64,000 nt of DNA, taken from assembly GCA_031216915.1 (NCBI GenBank), contig CM062297.1:543514971-543578970 (forward strand), in the 5' to 3' direction. Numbering within the stretch: position 1 is the first letter of the stretch; each line of letters opens with the position of its first letter. The position numbers and the translations under genes were made by a program. The DNA comes from Pictodentalium vernedei (taxonomy: Eukaryota; Mollusca; Scaphopoda; Dentaliida; Dentaliidae). A model generated the notes under the pieces. It made no database searches. It was not told the origin of the DNA and worked only from the letters and a program-made list of their open reading frames with translations. Of the stretch, positions 11,226-24,249 are shown in pieces.

Positions 11226-12341
11226 GTTTGGCCCTTCATCAGTTCACATCTGACTGATATTTGTGCTTGTAAATCTCAGTTTAAGTGATGCCAGACACAT
11301 AAATATGAGAGAAATGGTGGATCTAAAGAGGAAATAGAAGGATGAGAGGAAAATTCAGTGGCAGGAAATAATCAGGGCTGTAACTTAAATTTTTTTACGA
11401 AATTATGTTATGTTCCCTAATTTCGAGGCATGAGCCTGTTGTTATCATTCTTGCTATGAGAGTTCCACTGCTTGATCAGTGTTGCCTCTCTCCCTTTCCT
11501 TTATTCCCCCCTTGCTATTCTCCCATGCTTTTGGCATATTTTCTGTAATAATTATTACTAAAATTTCTTGGGAGTTTTGGCTTCGTAACAGAATGAATTT
11601 CTGTTCTTTTCCCCATGTTGACGTCCTCACCCTTAGGTGTTTAGGCATTGTGATCTGCATCTACCATCTGACGTTCTGCAGTTTCTTCTATGGAAATCTC
11701 TGTTTTGCATCAGATAGTGTGTAAATTGGTAACTGATTTTGGGCCATGTTTATCAGTGCCTGGAGTCATGTTTCCGGTTTTTGTACAACTTCTTGTTTAC
11801 ATTGACAACGTTTACTGCTGATAGTGATTTCTTGTCTTTACATTAGTTTAGACATAGCAAGATACATTAATATTGTATGTAAGTGTTGCATTAATTTTTT
11901 GAAATGTTTTAAAAAAATTTGTCCACACTTAGGCTTTTTGGGGATCCATTTGGGCTCGATGTTTCCATTGGGAACTTGGGCTCTTCTGAAAAAATTTTTC
12001 AAAAAAGAAAATTATTTGGAAAATTATTTTCTTTCAAAGATTATAATGGATTATGTTATATTATGTATCTTTATTTCAAGGGATAGTGCGACTAATATGA
12101 CTGTGTATTTTTTTATTGATAAAAAAAAAAAAAAAAAAAATTTTTATTTATAATGCGAGGATATCTTCCTCTAACTCTCAGGTTCAATGTATTCGCACTA
12201 ATTCCTGCTCTGTGTGTGTTGATTGAAATGACAACGTTGGAGACGTGTGTCACGATATTGTGTTTGCGGGGAGGGGTCCATAACGGTCCTCTCTCCGTAG
12301 GGTCACTCTATATTATCATTTTATTTTTCAGAATTCAGAGT

Positions 12342-13101
12342 GATGTTTTCGTGATGTCTTCAACAAGTGTGTCTATGTCGTTGCAGTGTTAGGGTTAGCG
12401 GCTAAGTGCTCAGAGTAATACGACAATTGCCGAAGAGGTCCCTAGTAGGATCGAAGGCATTGATCGTCCGCTAGTCCGCCCGGTGTAGCGACCATTCATC
12501 GAATGGCTCGGCAGCCGGGTTTGTCCGTTACGGTTCTGGTAAGCAGTGTGGGTGATGCGAGCACTATAAACTTGGAATGTGCACACCCAGCAACGACGGA
12601 TCCGAGGATAGTACGGAGGAAGCCTGTCAGTCTAGTAGCTAGCTCGTCCAGGTCTACCCGGACCGCGAGCGAGAGAGGCCCTCTCTCTCTTACAACTACA
12701 TTTGAGCCGCAATATTGTTGTATGTTTGTTTGTTAGTCGGAACATACGTCCAATCCTCCTGTTCGGGACGTTCCGTCACATACACAGTCCGATCTGGCAA
12801 TGTTATGGGATTCCTCATCCTCATGTCAACACACACCACCGCACCTTGGCTTGTGACTACAGAGTTTCAGGGGACGTTCGCATATTATATAAATGCAGGA
12901 ATGAACGTTCCTAGAGCTCCTGCTTTGCCGACCAGGGAATATTGTCGACCAGGTTACTTCATCTGTTAGCCAAGGATATGAGGTCTTTCCTGATGGGACG
13001 TTCGCATATTATATAAATGCAGGAATGAACATCCCTGGAGCTGACAGTGGATATTATGTGAGTCACGGCTCCACAGGCCTCATTCAGGAATAAGAATGCG
13101 G
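12342..13101 (+). pseudogene. DIRS-A2 gag N-terminal region, first (decayed) duplicate
   Basis: Shares the ordered words GGTCCCTAGTAGGATCGA, CGAATGGCTCGGCAGCCGGG and GAGCGAGAGAGG with the segment that follows at 13102, so the gag start occurs twice in tandem at a spacing of about 760 bp. This first copy is more decayed and carries an internal repeat (GGGACGTTCGCATATTATAT at about 12872 and 12997). It has stops in every frame and cannot give gag. Confidence 0.75.
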
Positions 13102-14874
13102 TGATTTTCTGTGATGCCTTCAAAAGTGTGCTTCCGTCGTCACAGTCAAATGAAGAGCTAGCGGATAAGTGCTCATGATATTACGTCGATTGCCTAAGAG
13201 GTCCCTAGTAGGATCGACGGCATTGGCGTCCGCTAGCTCGCCCGGTGTAGCGACCATTCATCGAATGGCTCGGCAGCCGGGTTCATCCATTGCGGTCCAG
13301 GAAGGAGATTTGGGTGATGCGAGCACTATAATAAGACGAAGTGCACACCCAGTGACGACGGATCAGAGGAGAGAACGGAGGAAGCCTATTAGTCCGGTTC
13401 CTAGCTCGTCCAGGTCCATCCGGGCTTCGAGCGAGAGAGGTCCCTCTCTCGTACAACAACACCTGGGACCAGATGTTGTGGTACAAAACGTTTCGCATTC
13501 GGAGCATACGTCCGCCGCTCGGGACGCTCCGTTATATAGACAGTCCGGAGAGACTGTCGATAAGGCTTCCTCATCCTCACGGCAGCACACACGACCGCAC
13601 CTTGGCTACGTGACCACGGATATCCAGTCAGCTTCGCCGATCAGGGATTCCACCGGCGACCAGGTTACGCCATCCGGTAGCCATGGACACGAGGCCTGTA
13701 GACTCCGGACGTTCGCATAAAAGAAGTATGCAGGAGTCAACGTACACAGAGCTTCCAGCGGCAAAGCAACGTAAGACCGCTACTCCACAGGCCTCGGTGA
13801 CGGACGTGCTATCCCAAATAGCACAACTTATCCCAGCAGACGACAAAATCTCTGTCAGATCAGGAATTATCCGACGACGCTGGGTCGGTACGCTCCGCTG
13901 AAGCATCAGGTACGGACGACCGAGAACTTCATAGGGTCCGACAGGATGGCGAAAGGGATTCAAAGGATTTGGAGCTTTACCTTTCGGAACAACATAAAGC
14001 TGCCATAGATTTTATCCGGCATTATCTTCCAGAGGTTGTTCCGTCGGACCAGAATGCTGCGATGCCGGATAAGGGACTGATAGAGTCATTGGACACAGAA
14101 TTTTTTGATCGGTTCAGGGACATCGTCCCTGAGTTTCCGACGCAGTCCAATAATGTCACAAGAACATTTGAATTATTGAATGACGCTATATATAAGCTTG
14201 CTACCAAACCTAGCAAGGCTGGTTTCTTGTCCGCAAATGCTCTAAATCTGCCTTTCATCAATTCAAGGAATAAATTTGAAACGGCAGGACAGGGCATACC
14301 GAGAGTTCCTCTGCGTCTAGACGACCAGGCTGAAGACTTAGAATTGTCTATACCATCGTCTCTGTCAATTCCAACCACGACGTTGGAAACGACAATAATG
14401 TCTAACAGAGTTAACTTAGACGCTTTATCATACGCAGATCACCTTACTAAGACGTTATCATTACGTCTTCAAGGGAAAGAATTCGAGGATATACAATTCT
14501 CATTAAGAGTTCTTTCAAGGGCAATAGCTTATTCCACGTCTAACTCCGCCCTTTCAGTGGCAAACCTGGAGTTGGTTAGACGTGACGCAGCCCTAGCTAC
14601 ATCCACGCGCGTGGATGGTAAGGTGAAAAACTCTCTCAGAGTCGCTTCGGCCTCCGGCGAGGTTCTCTTCGACAGCAAGCTTTCAGCAATCTATGATAAG
14701 ATAACTAAGAAAGCTTCGGATTCTCTGCTATTCAAATCCGCATCTAAAAAGTCGGATACAGCAGAAAAGAGTAAGACAGGCACTTCTGGGACAAGTGCGC
14801 CCAAGAGAAGTTCCTCTAGAGGTTCCTATGCGTCCTCTAGGTCTTATTCTAGAAACCGTCAAGACAGCGACTAG
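13102..14874 (+). pseudogene. DIRS-A2 gag, second copy, frame-broken
   Basis: The N-terminal frame at 13169-13720 includes MARQPGSSIAVQEGDLGDAS and ends by a frameshift near 13660. The main frame at 13969-14874 (301 codons) contains LSEQHKAAIDFIRHYLPEVV, SNNVTRTFELLNDAIYKL, ADHLTKTLSLRLQGKEFED and VANLELVRRDAAL, then a Ser/Arg-rich tail ended by a stop at 14872. A3 continues past this point for about 25 more residues. Confidence 0.82.
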
Positions 14875-15710
14875 GTGGGGGACATTATTCTGGCCGAGAT
14901 AACCGGTCAGACGTCCCAAGGTCGACGGGGCGAGGTGCGGGTCGTGGAGGACGTAGTTTCTTCTTCCGCAAGCCTCGCAGGTCCAGGAGGTGATGGTTTG
15001 AACCTCTATCGTGTTCTGGTAGGCGGAATATTATCGAATTTTATAAACGATTGGGCGTCAATTACAGACGACCCCTGGGTTTGAGGGGTAATTTCGGAAG
15101 GACTAAGAATATCCTTCAAACGAAAGCCTCCATTAACTCGAAGTCCAAAATGGACTCAGCTTCCGTAAAATCCGCAGAAAAGAGACGCTCTTTTATCTGA
15201 AGTACAGTCTCTTCTGAAGAAGAACGCGGTAGAGGTTGTAGAAGACCAGGAATCACCGGGTTTCTACAGCCATCTGTTTCTGGTTCCGAAACCAGACGGC
15301 TCGTTCCGTCCAGTCATAGATTTGAGCTGGATAAACAAGCTGATCGTCGCTCCGAAGTTCTATATGGAAACAATTCAATCAGTCAGAGCACGTATTCGGG
15401 TGAACGACTATGCTACAAGCATAGATCTCAAGGATGCGTACTTCACGTCATGGTACATCCGACATTCAGAAAGTATCTACGCTTCGCAGTCCTAGGAGTT
15501 GTATATCAGTTCCGAGCGATGTGCTTCGGTTTGAACCTGGCGCCCTGGGCTTTCACTCGAATAATGAACTCGGTAATGATATATTTCCGAGCTCATTCAT
15601 CTGTGGTAACATCGGCCGACCTGGACGACTTTCTTCAGAGATACGGCAACGAGTTAACGCTTCAGATCGATGTGCAGAATCTGCTTCTATGACTCAGATG
15701 TCACGTTTTT

Positions 15711-18566
15711 AGCTCACCTGACTTTCAGTCAGGAGATCTATAGTGATCACTCACCGTCCGGCGTCCGTGAACATGGTGTTTGCGCCTTCTCCTCCCAAAC
15801 CGCTGAACCAATTTAATTGATATTTGAGATAATAGTTTGTTATGACATCGCAATTTGATTTTGTTCAAATCAAGTTGCCTCGCCTGTGGGTAGGGCCACA
15901 CCCAAAAAGTGTGCTGAAATCTTAAAAAATCTTCTTTTCATGAACCAGCAGTAGCAGAGACTTGATATTTGGTGTGCAGCTTCCTTTTGAGGTGTAGACT
16001 CAGATTTGTTCAAGAGAAGTTTGTGGGGCTATACTTGGCGTCGTTATGGGAGGGGCAAAATTTTTGGCCCCGCCCAAAATTTCTATTTTCCAAACCGAGA
16101 GGCTGATTTGAACCAAATTTTATGTGAGGGCTTATTGGGTCATAAGTACCTAATTTATGCTGATTTTTTTTTTCCCGTAGCCCCATGGGAACTGCTGGAG
16201 CTAAAAATAGAAAAAAATTAAAACACCCATATCTCCAAAACTGCATGGCACCGAGAATTTTTATTTGGTGTGAAGCTTCCTTAGGACCAACAGAAAGAAT
16301 TGGTAAAAAAAAAATTGCCCTCGGTTTTATCATAGGGTACAGTTTCGGGACTTTGAAAAAGTGCTGAGTCAGCACTTTTTAACACTGTAGGCAATGGGAA
16401 AAACATTAAAAAATCTTCTTCTCCAGATCCAGCAGGCAGAATCTTTTGCTATTTGGTATGCAACATTGTAGGGTGGATCTGATTCAAGTTTGTTCAAATC
16501 GGCCCCCTGGGTTCATATTTGGGCTCAGTATAGGAGCCCAATTTCGAACTTAGTGCATTTCAGACAAATTTCTTAAAAATCTTCTTCTCCAGATCCAGCA
16601 GGCAGAATCTTTTGATATTTGGCATGCAACATTGTGGGGTGGATCTGATTCAAGTTTGTTCAAATCGGCCCCCTGGGTTTATATTTGGGCTCAGTATCGG
16701 AGCCCAAATTTGAACTTACTGCATTTCAGGCAAATTTCTTTGAAAATCTTCTTCTCCAGATCCAGCAGGCAGAATCTTTTGATATTTGGTATGCAACATT
16801 GTGGGGTGGATCTGATTCAAGTTTGTTCAAATCGGCCCCTTGGGTGTATATTTGGGCTCAGTATAAGAGCCCAAATTTGAACTTGGTGCATTTCAGGCAA
16901 ATTTCTTTGAAAATCTTCTTCTCAAGATCCAGCAGGCAGAATCTTTTGATATTGGGTATGCATCATTGTGGGGTGGATCTGATTCAAGTTTGTTCAAATC
17001 GGCTCCCTGGGTTTATATTTGGGCTCAGTATAGGAGCCCAAATTTGAACTTTGTGCTTTACAGGCGAATTTCTTAAAAAATCTTCTTCTCCAGATCCAGC
17101 AGGCAGAATCTTTTGATATTTGGTATGCAACATTGTGGGGTAGATCTGATTCTATTTTGTTCAAATCGCCTCCCTAGATTCATATTTGGGCTCACTATAG
17201 AAGCTCGAATTCGAACTTAGTGCATTTCAGGCAAATTTCTTAAAAAATATTCTTCTCCAGATCCTGCAGGCAGAATCTTTTGATATTTGGTATGCAACAT
17301 TGTAGGGTGGATCTGATTCCAATTTGTTCAAATCGGCCACCTGGATTCATATTTGGGCTCACTATAGAAGCCCAAATTCAAACTTAGTGCATTTCAGGCA
17401 AATTTCTTCAAAAATCTTCTCCAGATCCAGCAGGCAGAATCTTTTGATATTTGGTATGCAACATTGTGGGGGTGGATCTGATTCAAGTTTGTTCAAATCG
17501 GCCCCCTGGGTTTATATTTGGGCTCAGTATAGGAGCCCAAATTTGAACTTAGTGCATTTCAGGCAAATTTCTTTGAAAATGTTCTTCTGAAGGTCCAGCA
17601 GGCAGAATCTTGTGATATTTGGTAAGCAGCATCCTTAGGGGGTGAGATGCAAGTTTGTTCAAGCCATGTCCCTAGGTCCATATTTGGGCTCACTGTGGGA
17701 GCTTGAATTGTAACTTTGTTCGAAATGAGGAATTTTCTTAAAAAATCTTCTTCAGATCCAGCAGTCGGAATGGTTTGATATATGGTGAGTAGCATCCTTG
17801 GGGGGGGGGGGGGGGGGGGGGGGGGATTCAAGTGTGTTAAAGCCAAGTCCATGGGTCTATATTTGGGCTCCCTGTGGGAGCCCAAATTATAACGTAGTCA
17901 ATATGAGGAATTTTTCTTTAAAAATCTTCTTCTTCAGATTCAGCAGTTGGAATGTTTTGATATTTGGCATGGAGCAACCTTAGGGGGCTGAGATTCAAGT
18001 TTGTTCAAGCCAAGTCCCTTGGTTCTTATTTGGGCTCACTATGGGAGCCTGAATGACAACTTAGTTCAAAATGAGGAGTTTTCTTTAAAAATCTTCAGAT
18101 CCAGCAGATGAATGCTTTTGATATTTTTTATGCAGCATCCTTAGGGGGGTAAGATTCAAGTTTGTTCAAGCCATGTCCCTAGGTCCATATTTGGGCTGAT
18201 TGTGGGAGCTTGAATTGTAACTTGGTTCAAAATGAGGAATTTTCTTTAAAAATCTTCTTCAGATCCAGCAGTCGGAATATTTTGATAATTGGTGTGCAGA
18301 ATCCTTAGGGGTGTGAGTTTTAGGTTTGTTAAAGCCAAGTCCCTGGGTTCATATATGGGCTCCCTGTGGGAGCCCGAATTATGACTTAGTTCAATATGAG
18401 GAATATTCTTTAAAAATCTTTTTTAGATCCACTGGTCAGAATATTTGGATATTTGGTTTCAGCTTTTATTAGGAGGAGCAGATGCAACTTGTGGAAATCA
18501 ATTCTCTGGGTTGATATTTAGGCTACCATGTCAGGTGAGCGCCCTCAGGCCCCCTGGGGCCTCTTG
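15711..18566 (+). mobile_element. HLE-1 copy b, inside the A2 reverse transcriptase
   Basis: Starts AGCTCACCTGACTTTCAGTC, where the first ten bases pair with a later GGAGAGCT-type arm, followed by CACCGTCCGGCGTCCG. The core from 16400 to 18430 is a tandem repeat with a spacing of 166-167 bp (AGCAGGCAGA at 16431, 16597, 16764, 16931, 17098). The right end reads GTCAGGTGAGC (inverted 5' arm), the hairpin AGGCCCCCTGGGGCCT and CTTG before TTTT. It interrupts an RT frame in a T-tract where copy A3 has GGTTTTGTTATAAAC. It includes a 26-G run at 17800-17825. Confidence 0.88.
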
Positions 18567-19186
18567 TTTTAATAAACGAGGAGAAGTCGGTTCTGGTGCC
18601 ATCCAAGTCATTCACTCATCTGGGAATGAGCTTCGAGACGCACAACAATCTCGTTCGTCTGCCATTAACCAGAGCGAATTTAATCAGTTGTTACGCTCGC
18701 TATTGTCTTCACTCAGACAAAGTTACAGCGAGAGAATTCATCAGACTGATAGGGTTGTGTGGAGCTGCCGCGGATTTTATGCCAATGGGACGGCTACACA
18801 CTTGTCCTCTCCAAATCTTTTTGACTCAAAAAGAACAGAGTTGGAGGGTGAAGATTCTTTCGCTCATTACGTATATCCTCTTGTAAGTCAAGTGAAACAG
18901 ATTCAGACTTGAGCAGATATTCAGTGGTTTATTCAGGGAAATAACTTCCACTGCAATTGCCGGATCCGAGTTTTACAGTTTTGACGGATGCCAGTTAAAT
19001 AGTTTGGGACCCAACATTGAGCCCAACGGTTTTTAAGTGCCAGGGTCCTTGGGATCCGTAGTTCCTAATCAAGCACATAAACATCAGGAATTGATGTTAT
19101 TTTGGCTTGCGTTACGTCATTGCATGAATGTTATCCAGATTGCCCACAGGCAATTCTGTCCGACAATTCGATGGTATTAGCGTATA

Positions 19187-19320
19187 TTTTTATACTGTAC
19201 CAATGACCCAGACTTAGCTGGTGCTAACTCTTAAAAATCTAGGGCCAAACACAAATTTTGCCCCCAAATCTCAGTGTCAAGGACGTTCCGAAATTGGCGC
19301 CAATCATCATTCTTTGTTTG
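19187..19320 (+). repeat. DIRS-A3 left inverted terminal repeat, internally deleted
   Basis: Runs from TTTTTATACTGTACCAATGA to CCGAAATTGGCGCCAATC. Compared with the right repeat (25970-26205) it lacks the part with the GCGCATGCGC palindrome: the text jumps from TTTGCCCCCAAATC to TCAGTGTCAAGG. Confidence 0.82.
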
Positions 19321-20201
19321 GCCCTTCATCAGTTAACATCTCACTGATCTTTGTGCTTGTAAATCTCAGTTTAAATGATGCCAGACACATAAATATTGGA
19401 GAAATGGTGATTCTAAGGAGGATAGAGAAGGAGGAGAGGAAAAAGGAGTGACAGAAAATAATCAGGGCTGTAACTTAAAATTTTGTTATAAAATTATGTT
19501 AAATTGCCTATTTTCGAGGCATGGACCTGTTGTTGTCATTCTTGCTTTGATGTTGCACTGCTTATTCAGTGTTTCCTCTCTCCTTATCCTGTAAGTCCCC
19601 CCTTGCTATTCTCCCATGCTTTTGGCATATTTTTGAGTAAGATTACTCCTAAAATTTCTTGGGAGAATTAGCTTGGTTACAGAATGAATTCTGTTATTTT
19701 CCCCATGTTTACGTTTTCACCCATGGGTGTTTTGACGTTGTGTCCTGCATCTACCATCTGATGTTCTGCAGATTCTTCTCTGGAAGTCTCTGTTTTGCAT
19801 CAGATAGTGTGTAATTTTGATAACTGATTTCGGGCCAGTATTGTCAGTGCCTGGAGTCATGTTTTCTGGTGTTTATACACTTCTTGTTTACATTGGCAAC
19901 AGTCTCTTTTGAGGGGGGCTTTTTGCCTTTGGAGTAGTTTATCTCATTACAAGATACATTATTATTATCCGTAAGTGTTGCAATAATTATTTAAAATAAT
20001 TTTAAAATTTTTGACCACACTTACCCTTGGGATCCATTGGGGCTCAACGTTACTTTTCAGAAACTTGGGCTTCGCTGAAAAAATATTTTTCGAAAATTAT
20101 TTTGAATTTCATTTGCTTTTTTCGATGTTAATGGATCATGTTATTATGTATCTTTGTGTTTAGGGGTTTGTGCGAGTACTAGGACTTGTTGTCTTTTCAC
20201 A

Positions 20202-22269
20202 ATGAAAGGACATTGTTCAAATTGTAATAGGAAGAAATCTTCCTCTGACTTTCATGATCATTGTATTAATTGTAGTCAGTGTACTCGCACTAACTCCTGT
20301 TCAATATGTCAATATTGGGATGACAAACATTGGAAACGTGTGTCACGGTATGTTGTTAGTGGAGAAAGGGCTATGCCGGTCCTTTCTCCGCAGGGTCACT
20401 CTAGTCTATCAGTTTCTATTTCAGAGGAACAAGAACAGGGTGATGTTTCATGTTATCTTCCAAGAGTGCACTTCAGTCGTCACAATTGAATGAAGAGTTA
20501 GCGGCAAAAGTGCTCATGGAGATTCGACAGTTGCCTAAGAGGTCCCTAGTAGGATCGACGGCGCTGTCGTCCGCTAGCTCGCCCGGTGTAGCATCCATTC
20601 ACTGAATGGTTCGGCAGCCGGGTTCATCCGTTGCGGTCCAGGAGGAAATGTTGGGTGATGCGAGCACTATAAATATACTAGGTGCACACCCAGTGACGGC
20701 GGATGTTAGGAGAGATCGGAGGAAGCCTTCTAGTCCGGTTCCTAGCTCGTCCAGGTCCAGCCGGGCCGCGAGCGAGAGAGGTCCCTCGCTCGGGACGCTC
20801 CGTTGTTTAGGCAGTCCGCGGAGACTGCTCAGGCTTCCTCATCCTCTCACCAGTGCACACGACCGCACCTTGGCTACGTGACCGCGGAGATTCTACCAGC
20901 TTCGCCGATAAGGGATTCTTCGGCGACCAGGTCACGCCATCCAGTAGCCAGGGACACGAGGCCGGTAGACTCCGGACGTTCGCATAGGAAGAGTATGCGG
21001 GAGTCAGTTGATGCGGAGCTTCCCGCGGCGAAGCAGCGAAAGACCGCCACTCCGCAGGCCTCGATAACGGACGTGCTTGCTCAGATAGCACAAATTATCG
21101 CAGCATCCCAGCAGCCGACAGAATCGGTGTCGGATCGGGAATTATCCGACGGCGCTGGGTCGGTACGCTCCGCCGAAGCATCGGGTGCGGACGACCGGGA
21201 GCATCGTGAGGTCCCACCGGATGGTGAAAGGGATACGGATGACTTGGAGCTATCCCTTTCGGAACAACATAAAGCTGCCGTGGATTTTATCCGGCACTTC
21301 CTTCCTCACGTTGTTCCGTCGGGCCAGACTGCTGCGGTTCCGGACAAGAGAATAATAGCGTCATTGGACACTGAATTCTTTGAGCGGTTCAGAGACATTG
21401 TCCCTGAGTTTCCGTCTCAGTCCAATAATGTCACAAGAACATTTGAATTATTGAACGACGCTATATTCAAGCTTGCTTCCAAAACAGGCAAAGCTGGTTT
21501 CTTGTCCTCCAATGCTCTTAACCTGCCTTTCATTAATGCAAGGAATAAATTCGATACGGCAGGACAGGGTATTCCGAGAGTTCCTCTGTGTCTTGACGAT
21601 GAGGCGGAAGACTTAGAATTATCATTACCATCGTCTATGTCCGTTCCAACCGCGGTGTTGGATACAACAATCACGTCTAACAGGGCCAGTTTAGACGCTT
21701 TATCTTACGCAGACCACCTTACAAAGGCGTTATCACTGCGTCTTCAAGGGAAAGAATTCCAGGATATACAATCCTCATTAAGACTTCTTTCAAGGGCAGT
21801 GGCTTATTCCACGTATAACTCCGCCCTTTCAGTGGCAAACCTGGAGTTGGTTAGACGTGACGCAGCCTTAGCTACATCCACACGCGTGGATAGTAAGGTG
21901 AAGAACTCTCTCAGAGTCGCTTCGGTCCCCGGAGAACTTCTATTCGACGGCAAGCTTTCTGCAATCTACGATAAAATTTCGAAGAAAGCTTCGGATTCTC
22001 TGTTGTTTAAATCCGCTTCCAAAAAGTCGGATACCACAGAGAAGAATAAGACAGGCACTTCTGGGTCTAATGCGCCCAAGAAACGTTCCTATAGAGGTTC
22101 CGGTGCGTCCTCTTGGTCTTATTCAAGAGACCGTCAAGGCAGCGACTCTCGTGCAGGACGTCCTTCGGGCCGGGACAATCAGTCGGACGCCCCGAGGTTG
22201 ACGGGACGAGGTGCGGGTCGTGGAGGACGTGGTTTCTCCTCCCGCAGGCCTTGCAGGTCCAGGAGGTGA
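20202..22269 (+). pseudogene. DIRS-A3 gag-like protein, C-terminal 488 codons open
   Basis: The start at 20202 gives MKGHCSNCNRKKSSSDFHDH then CINCSQC...CSIC, a Cys/His cluster that looks like a zinc-binding head. The frame shifts near 20450, continues as SSKSALQSSQLNEELAAKVL, meets a TGA at 20602 where A2 has CGA, and loses about 80 bp near 20786. From 20803 to 22269 it is open: LSEQHKAAVDFIRHFLPHVV, FELLNDAIFKLASK, DHLTKALSLRLQGKEFQDIQ, VANLELVRRDAAL, and an Arg/Gly-rich tail ending CRSRR. The RT frame begins before this stop in the +1 frame, so RT probably needs frameshifting or re-initiation. A structural, nucleic-acid-binding role is inferred from position. Confidence 0.86.
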
Positions 22270-24249
22270 TGGCTTCAACCTCTATCGTGTTCCGATTGGC
22301 GGAAGGTTGTCGAGTTTTTCAGAAGAGTGGGCGTCGATTACGGACGACCCTTGGGTGAGAGGGGTGATTTCGGAAGGTCTAAGAATATCCTTCAAACGAA
22401 AGCCTCCGTTAACTCGAAGTCCAAAATGGACCCAACTTCCGTCAAATCCGCAGAAAAGAGACGCTCTGTTATCGGAGGTGCAGTCTCTTTTAATGAAGAA
22501 CGCGGTAGAGGTCGTAGAAGACCAGGAAACACCGGGATTCTACAGCCATCTGTTTCTGGTTCCGAAACCAGACGGCTCGTTCCGTCCAGTCATAGATTTG
22601 AGCTGGATAAACAAGCTGATCGTCGCTCCGAAATTTTATATGGAGACGATTCGGTCGGTCAGAGCGAGTATTCGGTGAACGATTATGCTACAAGCATAGA
22701 TCTCAAGGATGCGTACTTTCATGTCATGGTACATCCGACATTCAGAAAGTATCTACGCTTCGCAGTCCTAGGAGTTGTGTATCAATTCCGGGCGATGTGC
22801 TTCGGATTGAACCTAGCACCCTGGGCTTTCACTCGGGTAATGAACTCGGTAATGATGTATTTCCGAGCTCATTCGTCTGCGGTAACGTCGGCCTACCTGG
22901 ACGACATTCTTCAGAGGTACGGCAACGAGTTAACGCTTCAGAACGATGTGCAGAATCTGCTTCTATTGCTCCGACGTCTCGGTTTTGTTATAAACAAGTC
23001 GGATCTGGTGCCGTCCAAGTCATTCACTCATCTGTGAATGAGCTTCGAGACGCGCAACAATCTTGTTCGTCTGCCGTTAACCAGAGCAAAATTAATCAGT
23101 TGTTACGCTCGCTATTGTCTTCATGCGGACAAAGACACAGCGAGGGAGTTTATGAGACTGATAGGTTTGTGCGGAGCCGTCGCGGATCTCATTCCGATGG
23201 GACAGTTGCGCACTCGGCCTCTCCAAATTTTCAACTCAGAATTGGAGTGTGAAGATTCATTCGCTCGACATAGATGTTCTCTTGTCAGATCAAGTGAAAC
23301 AAGAGATTCAGACCTGGGCAAACATTCAGTGGTTAACTCAGGGAGTTCCGCTGCAGTTGCCGGATCCGAGTTTTACGATTATGTCGGATGCCAGTCAAAC
23401 AGGTTGAGGTGCAACATTGATCCCAACGGATTCGAGATGCCAGGGTCTTTGGGTTCCACAGTTCCTAACCAAGCACATAAACATCAAAGAGATGATGTCA
23501 ATTTGGCTTGCGCTACGTCATTGGATGGACATTATTCACAAAGCTCATGTCCAAATTCTGTCCGACAATACGACAGTAGTGGCATATATACGGAACTAGG
23601 GAGGCACTCATTCTGTTCCGTTATTCAATCTAATGGAGAGAATCCTTCTGTTTGCTCTAGAACATCAAGTTCTACTTTCGGTCCATCATATACCGGGTCG
23701 TCTGAATGTACTAGCAGACTCCCTTTCACGGAAGGGTCGCTTGTTGCCGTCGGAGTGGACTCTCAACAAACAAGTATTCAATCAGATTTGCTACCAGTGG
23801 GAACGGCCAATGATAGACTTATTTGCGACACATCTCAACAATCAGTTGCAGACGTATGTGTCAGCGTGCCCGGATCCAAGAGCATTTGCAGTAGACGCTC
23901 TATCGATCTCATGGGACGGAATGATAGGATATGCATATCCTCCAGCGCCGTTGATTCAGCAAATATTGCTAAAGATAAAACAATCTCAGTGCAAGATTCT
24001 GTTGGTAGCATCTCTGTCTCCACAGAGACCGTGGATAAATCTACTCAGGTGTCTGTTGTGGGACCTACTGCGAAAGCTTCCTCCACGGGAGGATCTTCTT
24101 TCACAGGGGAAACCGCGTCGACTTATCACAACCCGCAAGGTCTCAACCTTCACGTTTTTCCGTTGTGCGGTCCTTCTTGCATGGCAAGCACTTTACAGGA
24201 CGAGCAGTGGACGCGATTTCTAACTGTAGGAGGACCTCCTCTTCGCTAA
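22211..24249 (+). pseudogene. DIRS-A3 reverse transcriptase / RNase H / methyltransferase-like
   Basis: 22211-22678 encodes the N-terminal RT region: ITDDPWV, GLRISFKRKPPLT, GFYSHLFLVPKPDGSFRPVI and DLSWINKLIV. A one-base loss near 22674 (two G where A2 has three) shifts to a second frame with DLKDAYFHVMVHPTFRKYLR, CFGLNLAPWAFTRVMNSVMM and YLDD in SAYLDDILQR. A TGA at 23036 replaces the Gly of HLGM. A shift near 23231 follows, then RNase H (IKEMMSIWLALRHW, LSDNTTVVAYIRN) with TAG replacing the Gln of RNQGG. The last open part (23633-24223) holds NVLADSLSRKG, then MIDLFATHLNNQ and AVDALSISWDGMIGYAYPP, the DIRS methyltransferase-like segment. Confidence 0.88.

Noticed and set aside
11824-12153. 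A 109-codon open frame in the DIRS-A2 leader
   Set aside because: AT-rich, ends in a poly-A/poly-T junction, has no counterpart in A3 and no known motif.
16632-17590. Repeating frames (SSLFKSAPWVYIWAQYRSPN) in the 167-bp array
   Set aside because: A periodic translation of a tandem repeat whose unit length (166-167 bp) is not a multiple of three, so the frame drifts. No evidence of a protein with internal repeats.
20154-20201. Start of DIRS-A3 gag at 20154
   Set aside because: The ATG at 20202, just before the Cys/His cluster, fits better. The 16 residues before it have no match in other copies that I could find.
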